Source of the DNA: Proteobacteria bacterium UBA664
GTDB lineage: Bacteria; Pseudomonadota; Gammaproteobacteria; UBA7966
Direction: 5' to 3'
Assembly (NCBI GenBank): GCA_002299125.1
Contig: DBNU01000001.1
Span: forward strand, 1 to 11,107
Length of the DNA: 11,107 nucleotides
Under the pieces are notes generated by a model. The model made no database searches and was not told the origin of the DNA. It was given only the letters and a program-made list of their open reading frames with translations. The translations under genes were made by a program, and so were the position numbers. Below, piece by piece: positions 4,174 through 10,889 of this stretch (positions are counted from its first letter, which is position 1; every line of letters starts with the position of its first letter).

Positions 4174-6669
4174 GTGAAACCGCGCCACTCCCGGCACTGG
4201 CGTCTGGTCGAGCCATGCCTGGCCCTCCTGCTCCTCATCGGCACCCCGATCGGCACGCGGGCCGCAAATGCCGAGCGCGCGCTAGCGCAGGCCGAGGAGG
4301 ACACGCCCCGTGAGACCGCGAAGGCGAGCGAGGACGAGCGTGTCCTCGAGGCGATGCCGATGCGTACTGCCGATTCGACCGCGACTGCGCCAGCCGGGGC
4401 CGACGCGGTACTCGAAGAGGTAGAGGTCAAGGCCGTGCGCGTGCACGACCCGGTGCGCGAGAATCCCGCACGCGCCACCAACCGCATCACCCGGGAGGAC
4501 ATCCAGCGCAATGCGCCCCGGGACCTCTACGAGACCCTGCAAGGGACGCCGGGGGTCGTCATCGAGGGCGGCCCGCGCTCGCAGGGCAAGCGCATCGTGA
4601 TCCGCGGCTTCGGTGACAACGAGGACGTGCTCGTGCGCGTGGACGGTGCCTCACAAAACTTCGAGAAATACCGCTACGGCACCGGCGTCGACATCGACCC
4701 GAGCCTGGTCCGTCAGGTGGACGTGCTGCGCGGGGCCGCCACCCTCACCGAGGGCTCCGGCGCACTCGGCGGGGTGGTGCTGATCGAGACACTCGACGCC
4801 AAAGATCTGCTCAGGGACGACGAGCGCTGGGGTGGGGAGCTGCGTTTTGCCCACGGCGCCAATGATCGCTCCGAGCAGTTCATCGGCAACTTCTACGCGC
4901 GCCCCGTCGAATGGCTCGATCTGCTGGTGAGTCAGGTCAATCGCAGTGGTGACGATTTCCGACTACCGAGCGGCGAGACGCTGCCGAACTCCTCCGAAAA
5001 CGTCACGTCGGGGCTCTACAAGATCGCGGCTACAGGCAGTCGCGGATTCGCCAGCCTGCTCCACCGCGAGGGCACCTTCGCGGGGCTGCAGCCTCTGGAC
5101 GCTACCGGCGGTGGCCCCGGCATCTTCGGGCTCGTGCGCCGCGAGACCAGCGAGAACTCGCAGGCGTTCCAGTGGGAATGGAAGCCCATCTCCTGGATCA
5201 ATCTCACGGGCAGCGTGGGGCAGACGCAGAAAAACGTGACCGACCGCGGTAGCCGGCTCGCGGGGGGGGGCAACGACTTCTTTGATTTCGACATCCAGAC
5301 GCTCGATGTGCGCAATCGCAGCGCCTGGGACCTCGGGTCGTTCGGCGGTGAACTGCGTTTCGGATTCCAGGGTAACCAGGAGGCACGCGACACGATCCGC
5401 GAGCGGCTCGACCTCGTTCGCCAAGTGAACATGGCGCAACCTCCGGGCACCAAGCGCGCCTTCGGCGGCTTCGTCGAACACGCGCTCGACTGGCAGGACC
5501 TGCGCCTGACCACGGCCGTGCGCATGGATCGCTACCAGGTGAACGCGGCGGGGCCTACGGTCGATCTGCTGCGCGCACAGGGCTCGGGGGAGGAACTCGC
5601 TTTCGTGAGAATGTCTCCCGGTGCGGGCATCGAGTACGTGCCGGGCGGCGGCAGCCTCACCCTGTTTGCCGACTGGTTCGAGGCCTTCCGCCCACCCCTC
5701 ATCGATGAATTCTTCACCGCCGGGGCCTTCTCCCGCTGTCAGCTCTTCAGCCAGTTCATTGCCCAGCCGAGTCCGCCCGCAGGCCCGCCCGTGGCACCCA
5801 GGCGCGCAGAGTTCCCCCCCGGCTTTGCCGGCACGACTGCCTTCATGGCCGCCATGGACGCCCACCTCCTGGCGCTTGACGCCTATCTCGCCGCCCTCGA
5901 CACCTTTCTGGCTGCCCTGGACGCCTGGCCAACCCAGCCACTCGCACGCGCCAACGCGATCTGCGGCGATGCCTATGTGCCCGAAGAGGCGCACAACTAC
6001 GAGGTAGGCGCGAGCTGGCTCGGCGAGAGCCTGCTCCGCGACGGCGATCACCTCTTCGCCAAGCTCACCTTCTATCGCTCGGATGTGCGCAACACGCTTG
6101 AATCCATCTTCGAGGATGTGGTGACCGGGGCCATCACCCAACCGGGCATCGAACGACGTGAGGGCATGGAATTCGAGCTCAACTACCAGAGCGGCGGCTG
6201 GAATTTCGGCCTCACCGGCACGACCATCAATGGCTTCTTCGATCTCGGTCAGGCCTACTTCACGCGCAACTCCAACCCGGATCTTCTACGCTTCACCACT
6301 CCGGCCGACCGCGGCCCGCAACCACTGTTCGATCTCCCCGGCGACGTACTGCAAGTCATGCTGCAACGCCGCTTCGGTGCGAGCTTCACAGCGGGTTATC
6401 GCATCCGCGCCAATGGTCCCAGACTGGTGGTGGTCGGGGCTCGGCCGGACTGCCCCTTCATCCTGCCGATCTGCAACCTCTACGACACCGAGCCCGGCTT
6501 CGTGCTCCACTCCATCAACGCGGCGTGGCATCCCGATCCGCATGTGTCGGTGCAGATCACGGTCGACAACCTGACCGACACCACCTATCGGCTACCCGGC
6601 TTCGCCGGCGGTGTCGGTGCCACGGCACCCGGACGCAGCGCCATCGTCACCTTTGGCGTGCGCTTCTGA
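4174..6669 (+). CDS. TonB-dependent outer-membrane heme/hemoglobin-type receptor
   Basis: An 831-aa ligand-gated outer-membrane transporter, predicted to import heme using TonB energy. The GTG at 4174 gives a good signal peptide (CLALLLLIGTPIGTRA) but has no obvious Shine-Dalgarno. After a ~45-residue acidic linker comes a TonB box (LEEVEVKAV, 80-88). The plug follows at about 103-215 (ITREDIQRNAPRDLYETLQG, IRGFG, VDVLRGAATLTEGSGALGG). The rest is a beta-barrel ending in aromatic IVTFGVRF. The plug and the segment WFEAFRPPLIDEFF (501-514) resemble HutA/HemR-class receptors. Here the family FRAP motif reads FRPP, and the NPNL-type motif expected before the PEExHNYE segment is missing. Residues 523-596, between Cys522 and Cys597, hold an unusual loop with four heptads; Cys760 and Cys767 form a second close pair. 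A run of nine G (5262-5270) lies in the barrel coding region. Heme specificity is inferred from similarity and neighbours; hemoglobin or another iron ligand is possible. Confidence 0.88.
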   Translation: MKPRHSRHWRLVEPCLALLLLIGTPIGTRAANAERALAQAEEDTPRETAKASEDERVLEAMPMRTADSTATAPAGADAVLEEVEVKAVRVHDPVRENPARATNRITREDIQRNAPRDLYETLQGTPGVVIEGGPRSQGKRIVIRGFGDNEDVLVRVDGASQNFEKYRYGTGVDIDPSLVRQVDVLRGAATLTEGSGALGGVVLIETLDAKDLLRDDERWGGELRFAHGANDRSEQFIGNFYARPVEWLDLLVSQVNRSGDDFRLPSGETLPNSSENVTSGLYKIAATGSRGFASLLHREGTFAGLQPLDATGGGPGIFGLVRRETSENSQAFQWEWKPISWINLTGSVGQTQKNVTDRGSRLAGGGNDFFDFDIQTLDVRNRSAWDLGSFGGELRFGFQGNQEARDTIRERLDLVRQVNMAQPPGTKRAFGGFVEHALDWQDLRLTTAVRMDRYQVNAAGPTVDLLRAQGSGEELAFVRMSPGAGIEYVPGGGSLTLFADWFEAFRPPLIDEFFTAGAFSRCQLFSQFIAQPSPPAGPPVAPRRAEFPPGFAGTTAFMAAMDAHLLALDAYLAALDTFLAALDAWPTQPLARANAICGDAYVPEEAHNYEVGASWLGESLLRDGDHLFAKLTFYRSDVRNTLESIFEDVVTGAITQPGIERREGMEFELNYQSGGWNFGLTGTTINGFFDLGQAYFTRNSNPDLLRFTTPADRGPQPLFDLPGDVLQVMLQRRFGASFTAGYRIRANGPRLVVVGARPDCPFILPICNLYDTEPGFVLHSINAAWHPDPHVSVQITVDNLTDTTYRLPGFAGGVGATAPGRSAIVTFGVRF
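5848..5928 (+). repeat. Four degenerate 21-bp repeats encoding heptads in the receptor's outer loop
   Basis: Residues 559-585 of the receptor read as four seven-residue units: AAMDAHL, LALDAYL, AALDTFL, AALDAW. Each has Leu or Met before an Asp, and an aromatic or His two residues after that Asp: His564, Tyr571, Phe578, Trp585. At DNA level the units are 21 bases long with synonymous drift, so they look like an old tandem duplication. The block sits between Cys522 and Cys597 in what should be an extracellular loop and would form an amphipathic helix. Confidence 0.7.
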
Positions 6670-6692
6670 GAGGAAAGGTCACAGCGTCATCC

Positions 6693-6730
6693 CCGCACGC
6701 CGCACTCGCCGCCAGGGCCGGTGCGTGCGG
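6693..6730. terminator. Hairpin between convergent receptor and OYE genes
   Basis: CCGCACGC (6693-6700) pairs perfectly with GCGTGCGG (6723-6730) over a 22-nt loop. It starts 24 bases after the receptor stop and ends 39 bases from the stop of the convergent flavoprotein gene. It can fold on either strand, so it may serve as a two-way terminator, though neither side has a T-run. Confidence 0.5.
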
Positions 6731-6768
6731 TAAGCCAACAGTCCGGTCCGTGTGCTGTCGCAGTGGCC

Positions 6769-7845
6769 TCAGCCCGGGGCCGCTGCGAGCGCCGGATAGT
6801 CGATGTAACCGACCGGGCCGGGCGTGTACCAGGAGGCCATGTCAGATCGGGCAAGCGAAGCACCGAGACGTAGACGGGCCACCAAATCGGGATTGGCGAT
6901 GAATGGGCGACCCAAGGCCACGGCGTCGATGAGACCGGCGGCGATGGCGGCGTCGGCCTCCTCCGCCGTATAGCCCACGTTGCCCACCAGCACCCCCTCG
7001 AAACATTCGCGCGCCGGACTCAGGACGTCGCCCTTCTGAATGCCGAGGATGTCCCCACGCATGAAGTCCAGGAAGGCGATGCCGCGCTCGGACAGGGCGC
7101 GTGCCACGTAGCGGGTCAAGGCGACGGGATCGCTGTCCTGCATCGAGTTGAAGCTGTTGAGCGGCGAGATGCGTACGGCCACACGACCCGCACCCCACTC
7201 CGCGATCACGGCATCGACCACCTCGAGCAGCAGACGGGCACGCTGTGCGATGGGTCCGCCCCACGGACCGCTGCGCTGATTGCTGCCGTCGCGCAGAAAT
7301 TCATCGAGCAGGTAACCGTTCGCGCCGTGAACTTCCACCCCGTCGAACCCTGCCGCGCGTGCGTTGCGGGCGGCCACGACGAAGGCCGCGACGATACCGG
7401 GCAACTCTGCGTCGGTGAGTTCACGCGGCACCACGTAGGCTGCCTTGCCTGTGGGGGTGTGGACCTCGCCGTCGATGGCGATGGGGCTCGGAGCCACGGG
7501 CTGTGCGCCGGCGTTCATGAGCGGATGACAGGCGCGACCGCCATGCCAGAGTTGCAACAGGATGCGCCCGCCCTCGGCGTGCACGGCGTCGGTGACACGG
7601 TGCCAGCCGGCCACCTGCGCGGCCGAATGGATCCCCGGCTCGCTCCAGAAGGCCGAGTTGCCGGCCTGCACCATGGTTGCCTCGGCGATGATGAGCCCGG
7701 CCCCGGCACGCTGCCGGTAGTACTCGACCATGAGGTCACCGGGCACGTGTTGCGGCTCCGCGCGACAGCGAGTGAGCGGGGCCATGATGACCCGGTTGGG
7801 CAGTGACAGGGTACCGGCCGAGATCGGCGCGAGAAGAGATTGCAT
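6769..7845 (-). CDS. Old yellow enzyme family FMN oxidoreductase (NemA/alkene reductase type)
   Basis: A 358-aa NAD(P)H-dependent flavoprotein that reduces activated C=C bonds of enones, maleimides or nitro compounds; the physiological substrate cannot be read from sequence. The ATG at 7845 has GGAGG (7853-7857) seven bases upstream. The longer open frame runs back through both tRNA genes and is not coding there. Landmarks in order: LSLPNRVIMAPLTRCRA (Thr25, the flavin-contact region), the LWHGGRACHP block, FDGVEVHGANGYLLDEFL with the substrate-binding pair His173/Asn176, VAVRISPLNSFNSMQDSDP, LVGNVGYTAEEAD, and DAVALGRPFIANPDLVARL, which closes the FMN phosphate site. Length and motif order match the classical OYE class. 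It is convergent with the receptor and lies 165 bases downstream of tRNA-Glu on the same strand. No link to heme uptake is evident. Confidence 0.95.
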   Translation of the reverse strand: MQSLLAPISAGTLSLPNRVIMAPLTRCRAEPQHVPGDLMVEYYRQRAGAGLIIAEATMVQAGNSAFWSEPGIHSAAQVAGWHRVTDAVHAEGGRILLQLWHGGRACHPLMNAGAQPVAPSPIAIDGEVHTPTGKAAYVVPRELTDAELPGIVAAFVVAARNARAAGFDGVEVHGANGYLLDEFLRDGSNQRSGPWGGPIAQRARLLLEVVDAVIAEWGAGRVAVRISPLNSFNSMQDSDPVALTRYVARALSERGIAFLDFMRGDILGIQKGDVLSPARECFEGVLVGNVGYTAEEADAAIAAGLIDAVALGRPFIANPDLVARLRLGASLARSDMASWYTPGPVGYIDYPALAAAPG

Positions 7846-7895
7846 GGCGAGACCTCCGGGGAGGGGTTTCAGGGCAGACCGAGGCAGCCTGCCAG

Positions 7896-7921
7896 ATCCC
7901 GGCAGGAGTGGCAGCCGGGAT
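7896..7921 (-). terminator. Hairpin between the tRNA operon and the OYE gene
   Basis: ATCCCGGC (7896-7903) and GCCGGGAT (7914-7921) form a perfect 8-bp stem on a 10-nt loop; a second small hairpin GCCGA-cggg-TCGGC (7922-7935) adjoins it. They lie downstream of tRNA-Glu and 51 bases upstream of the OYE start codon, so they may end the tRNA transcript or structure the OYE leader. There is no T-run on the minus strand. Confidence 0.35.
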
Positions 7922-8010
7922 GCCGACGGGTCGGCAATCAGCAACAGGAGATAAGCGCGGTGACTGCACGCGGGGTGAAGCAGAGATCGGGCGCGCCGGA
8001 CTGGCCGGGA

Positions 8011-8086
8011 TGGCGTCCCCACGGGGATTCGAACCCCGGTCGCCTCCGTGAAAGGGAGGTGTCCTAGGCCTCTAGACGATGGGGAC
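8011..8086 (-). tRNA. tRNA-Glu, anticodon TTC
   Basis: A full cloverleaf of 76 nt on the minus strand. Acceptor GTCCCCA pairs with TGGGGAC, followed by G and an encoded CCA. The D arm is GTCTAGAGGCCTAGGAC. The anticodon stem is CCTCC/GGAGG with loop CTTTCAC, so the anticodon is TTC (plus-strand 8050-8052). The T arm is GGGGTTCGAATCCCC. It is the second gene of a two-tRNA operon behind tRNA-Ala; the 39-base spacer contains a small hairpin GTCCGG (8102-8107)/CCGGAC (8115-8120), likely a processing site. Confidence 0.97.
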
Positions 8087-8125
8087 TTCGTGACCGCAAG
8101 GGTCCGGATGCGACCCGGACGAGGA

Positions 8126-8201
<76 letters not shown>

Positions 8202-8215
8202 ATCGCGAGCCGCGG

Positions 8216-8244
8216 ATTCTGGTCCCGCCCCGGAGACCTGTCAA
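8216..8244 (-). promoter_or_regulatory. Sigma-70 promoter of the tRNA-Ala/tRNA-Glu operon
   Basis: On the minus strand TTGACA (8239-8244) is a perfect -35. A 17-nt spacer leads to CAGAAT (8216-8221), a 4-of-6 match to the -10. The discriminator that follows (CCGCGGC) is very GC-rich, as in stable-RNA promoters under stringent control. Transcription should begin near 8208-8210, just before tRNA-Ala. Confidence 0.75.
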
Positions 8245-8340
8245 CCACCGGCAGCAGTCAGCGACGCCTGGGTCCGAACCGATTGGCGTGTCTCCGCGCC
8301 CAGGCCAAGGCCCCCGCACAGGCCAACTGGCGGATGCGGA

Positions 8341-8682
8341 TCACGCGCCAAGCAGTCGTCGGGCCAGCAGGGACCGCAAGTCGCGACGACCATCCACGAT
8401 GAGGTAGATGACGACCTGCCTGCCGAGGACACGGTAGATGGCCCGGTAGGGCTTGAACATCGTTTGGCGATAATCCTTGATGCCCAGCGCGACCAATTCC
8501 CTCGGGTAACCGCCCTGTTCAGGAAACTGTGCCAGGCCCTGTACGACATCCAGCAACCGGTCGAGCACGTGATCCGCGCTTGCCGGGCTGTCGAACTCGG
8601 CGATGTAGTCATGGATCGCGTCGAGATCCTGCTCTGCACCGCGAGTAAGCAGGACCTCGTATTGGATCCCTCCACGAGCCAT
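8341..8682 (-). CDS. RelE/ParE-family toxin of a type II toxin-antitoxin pair
   Basis: A 113-aa protein of the RelE/ParE (plasmid stabilisation) superfamily. Visible pattern: an opening strand YEVLLTRGAEQDLDAIHDYI, a helical hairpin ADHVLDRLLDVVQGLAQFP, then the beta-sheet DYRQTMFKPYRAIYRVLGR, VVIYLIVDGRRDLRSLL. The YRAIYR and GRRD elements are typical of ParE-like members, which act on DNA gyrase, whereas RelE members cleave ribosome-bound mRNA; sequence alone does not decide which applies. The start ATG at 8682 shares one base with the antitoxin stop (TGATG), showing translational coupling. Length is normal and the frame is intact, so the module may be active. It lies between the tRNA operon and gltX. 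Confidence 0.9.
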   Translation of the reverse strand: MARGGIQYEVLLTRGAEQDLDAIHDYIAEFDSPASADHVLDRLLDVVQGLAQFPEQGGYPRELVALGIKDYRQTMFKPYRAIYRVLGRQVVIYLIVDGRRDLRSLLARRLLGA

Positions 8683-8957
8683 CAGCCGGTCGGACCCTTG
8701 ACTCGCAGGCGCGCTACCACGTCGGCCGCCGGCTTGACCCGACCGGCCTCGACGTCCTGCTGACCGAGCGCAAGGATCTTGAGCAGGGCCAGCGTCTCCT
8801 GCGTCTCTTCGTAGGAAGCGACGTCCTGAAGCACGGCCCTGGCCTCGCCGTTCTGCGTGATGATCAGGGGCTCACGCTGTTCGGCAAGGCGCTCTAGCAC
8901 CTCGGCGGCATTGGCCTTGAGGTAGCTGATGGGTTTGACCTGAGACGAGTAGCGCAT
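8682..8957 (-). CDS. Phd/YefM-family antitoxin
   Basis: A 91-aa antitoxin that should bind its operator through the N-terminal domain and neutralise the RelE/ParE toxin with its C-terminus. The N-terminal part, PISYLKANAAEVLERLAE followed by PLIITQNGEARAVLQDVASYEE, is the standard Phd/YefM fold with the ITQNGEA-AVL strand. The C-terminal half (ETLALLKILALGQQDVEAG and onward) is helical and charged. I chose the ATG at 8957, with GGGAG upstream and the typical MRYSSQVKPIS opening; a TTG at 8987 would add ten residues with no better ribosome site. It is the first gene of the operon, and its stop codon overlaps the toxin start by one base. Confidence 0.9.
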   Translation of the reverse strand: MRYSSQVKPISYLKANAAEVLERLAEQREPLIITQNGEARAVLQDVASYEETQETLALLKILALGQQDVEAGRVKPAADVVARLRVKGPTG

Positions 8958-8979
8958 GGCCCTGCTCTCCCAATCGAGA

Positions 8980-9015
8980 AAGACCAAATCTAGTCCTTAA
9001 TCGGTCTTGCCACAA
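8980..9015 (-). promoter_or_regulatory. Toxin-antitoxin promoter with palindromic operator
   Basis: On the minus strand TTGTGG (9010-9015), a 17-nt spacer and TAGATT (8987-8992) make a plausible sigma-70 promoter 30 bases ahead of the antitoxin start. A perfect inverted repeat, AAGACC (8980-8985) and GGTCTT (9003-9008), brackets the -10 region. This fits autorepression by the Phd-type antitoxin or the antitoxin-toxin complex, as is usual for the family. Confidence 0.6.
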
Positions 9016-9061
9016 CGATCAAGCCCTTCCTGCACAAGCGGCCATACCGCCGCGATCACTC

Positions 9062-9204
9062 AGAGGGTGTGAAGAAATCGTCGCGAGCAGCCCGAGGTCA
9101 AGGCGGGCGGCGCGCAGCGACGAGACATATCAGACAGATAGGCGAGGAGCGAGCACTGCCCAACGAGCGCTTCGGGACGCGCAGCAGATCTATTCACACC
9201 CTCT
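9062..9204. repeat. 143-bp element bounded by perfect 12-bp inverted repeats (MITE-like candidate)
   Basis: AGAGGGTGTGAA (9062-9073) and TTCACACCCTCT (9193-9204) are exact reverse complements at the ends of a 143-base stretch. The similarity extends inward with mismatches for another 10-12 bases. The interior contains no gene I can support: the long plus-strand open frame here is the antisense of gltX running on. The right arm abuts the gltX stop codon, overlapping it by one base, so the element could also fold as the gltX 3' end. I found no clear target-site duplication. Options are a small non-autonomous mobile element, a dispersed intergenic repeat, or a terminator-like structured RNA. Confidence 0.55.
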
Positions 9205-10604
9205 CAGGTGCCGATCCAGGCGAGGGCGTGATCGATGCGCGGCAGGGTGCGCGTGGGGCCGAGCAGGGCCAGGGTGGCGTCGATGGGTGGCGACACGCCT
9301 CCACCGCTCACGGCCACCCGCAGTGGTTGGGCGACCTTGCCCAGACCGAGGCCCAAGGCTGCGGCCTGTCCCTCCACGAGGCCATGCACGGCGGTCGCGG
9401 TCCATTCCGGCAACGCCTGCAGGGCCGCGCGCAGCGCCAGCAGCACCGGGCGCGCCTCGGCACCCAGATTCTTCGCTGCGGCCTTCTCCTCGAACACTGT
9501 CGGTGCCTCGAAGAAAAAGCGGCTGGCCAGGGCCATCTCCTTCAGCGTCTTCGCCCGTTCGCGCTGGCATTCGATGATCCCGGCCAGCGCGGGCCCGGTC
9601 GCGGGATCGATGTCGAGCGCCCGCAACTGCTCGGCGAAGGGTGCGAGCAGGCGCTCCACCGGTGCAGTCTTGATGTAGTGCTGGTTGAGCCACAGGAGCT
9701 TGTCCGGATTGACCGCGGCAGCGGACTTGCTCAGCGCATCCAGATCGAAGGCCGCGATCATCTGCTCGATGGAGAAGATCTCCTGGTCGCCGTGCGACCA
9801 GCCGAGGCGCACGAGGTAATTCAGCAACGCCTCCGGCAGATAGCCCTCCTGCCGGTATTCGAGCACGCTCACCGCACCGTGGCGTTTGGACAGCTTGCGC
9901 CCATCCGGCCCGAGGATCATCGGCACATGCGCATACACGGGCGCAGGTGCCCCAAGTGCCGCCAGGATGTTCATCTGGCGCGGCGTGTTGTTGAGGTGGT
10001 CGTCACCCCGGATGACGTGCGTCACACCCATGTCGATGTCGTCCACCACCACGCAGAGGTTGTAGGTAGGCGTGCCATCACTGCGCGCGATGATGAGGTC
10101 GTCGAGTTCGGCGTTCTCGAAGACCACCCCGCCGTGGATCGCGTCGCGCACCACTACCGCCCCTTCGGTGGGATTGCACAGGCGCACCACGGGCGCTGGC
10201 GCAGCAGCCGGTGGCGCAGCGAGTTGGCGGCAGCGGCCGTCGTAGCGCGGCTTTTCCTTGCGCGCCATCTGCCCGGCGCGCATCTCCTCCAGGGTCTCGC
10301 GCGAACAGTAACAATGGTAGGCGTGACCGGATGCGAGCATCTGCGCCACCACCTCGCGATAGCGATCGAAGCGCTGGGTCTGGAAATAGGGCCCCTCGTC
10401 CCACTCGAGACCCAGCCACGCCATGCCTTCCAGGATCACCTGCACGGCCTCGGGGGTCGAGCGCTCGAGATCGGTATCCTCGATGCGCAGGATGAAGCGA
10501 CCACCATGACGACGCGCGTAGAGCCACGAGAACAGCGCCGTGCGCGCGCCCCCGATGTGCAACATGCCGGTGGGACTGGGGGGGAAGCGGGTGACGATGG
10601 TCAT
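9204..10604 (-). CDS. gltX: Glutamyl-tRNA synthetase
   Basis: A 466-aa class Ic synthetase that joins glutamate to tRNA-Glu in the cytoplasm. The start at 10604 gives MTIVTRFPPSPTGMLHIGG, the normal N-terminus; the upstream ribosome site is weak, and the longer frame to 10682 adds an unlikely leader. The HIGH-type motif is HIGG (16-19) and the KMSKS-type motif is KLSKR (237-241). The catalytic insertion has CYC (Cys98, Cys100) and GRC (Cys125), matching the E. coli zinc site, but the fourth ligand position 127 is Gln instead of His. The C-terminal anticodon-binding helical domains are complete (VNPDKLLWLNQHYI to the Ile-Gly-Thr end). The length matches bacterial GluRS. The cognate tRNA-Glu(TTC) lies about 1.1 kb downstream on the same strand. 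A second, misacylating GltX2-type enzyme is possible but not suggested by the motifs. Confidence 0.96.
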   Translation of the reverse strand: MTIVTRFPPSPTGMLHIGGARTALFSWLYARRHGGRFILRIEDTDLERSTPEAVQVILEGMAWLGLEWDEGPYFQTQRFDRYREVVAQMLASGHAYHCYCSRETLEEMRAGQMARKEKPRYDGRCRQLAAPPAAAPAPVVRLCNPTEGAVVVRDAIHGGVVFENAELDDLIIARSDGTPTYNLCVVVDDIDMGVTHVIRGDDHLNNTPRQMNILAALGAPAPVYAHVPMILGPDGRKLSKRHGAVSVLEYRQEGYLPEALLNYLVRLGWSHGDQEIFSIEQMIAAFDLDALSKSAAAVNPDKLLWLNQHYIKTAPVERLLAPFAEQLRALDIDPATGPALAGIIECQRERAKTLKEMALASRFFFEAPTVFEEKAAAKNLGAEARPVLLALRAALQALPEWTATAVHGLVEGQAAALGLGLGKVAQPLRVAVSGGGVSPPIDATLALLGPTRTLPRIDHALAWIGT

Positions 10605-10760
10605 GCGACGCGGGTTCTCGTGGGGATGGTCGGGGGCTGGGGGAACCGCGGCCCGGGCGATGGCGGGCGCGGAGTATAGCAATCGGCCTTGCGGCCCCCT
10701 GCGGCAGCACTCGCCCCCCCTCCCGGCGTCACACTGGGCGCCGCACTGGGCGGGCTGCGA

Positions 10761-10790
10761 TTGACCGCCCCGGAAGCGCGCGCCTAGAAT
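10761..10790 (+). promoter_or_regulatory. Sigma-70 promoter of tRNA-Val
   Basis: TTGACC (10761-10766), an 18-nt spacer and TAGAAT (10785-10790) match the consensus at 5 of 6 and 5 of 6 positions. The following bases are GC-rich (CCCGCCC), a stable-RNA type discriminator, and the tRNA begins 24 bases further on. The 210-base gap between gltX and the tRNA otherwise shows only a C7 run near 10714-10720 and no clear gltX promoter. Confidence 0.72.
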
Positions 10791-10814
10791 CCCGCCCTCG
10801 CGTCACGGCCCCAC

Positions 10815-10889
10815 GGGCGATTAGCTCACCGGTAGAGCACTCCCTTCACACGGGAGGGGTAGCAGGTTCGATCCCTGCATCGCCCACCA
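10815..10889 (+). tRNA. tRNA-Val, anticodon CAC
   Basis: A full cloverleaf of 75 nt. Acceptor GGGCGAT pairs with ATCGCCC, followed by A and an encoded CCA. The D arm is GCTCACCGGTAGAGC. The anticodon stem is CTCCC/GGGAG with loop TTCACAC, giving anticodon CAC (10847-10849). The T arm is GCAGGTTCGATCCCTGC. Single-gene unit, divergent from gltX. Confidence 0.97.

Noticed and set aside
6271..6282. NPDL string at receptor residues 701-704 read as the heme-receptor NPNL motif
   Set aside because: It lies about 195 residues after FRPP, beyond the PEEAHNYE segment, so it is in the wrong place and probably coincidental.
8958..8987. TTG start at 8987 for the antitoxin
   Set aside because: It uses a rarer start codon inside the promoter -10 region; transcription from the proposed promoter would begin downstream of it.
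9069..10679. A 536-codon plus-strand open frame
   Set aside because: It is antisense to the complete gltX gene for nearly all its length, and its product looks like a codon shadow (His/Arg/Gly-rich).
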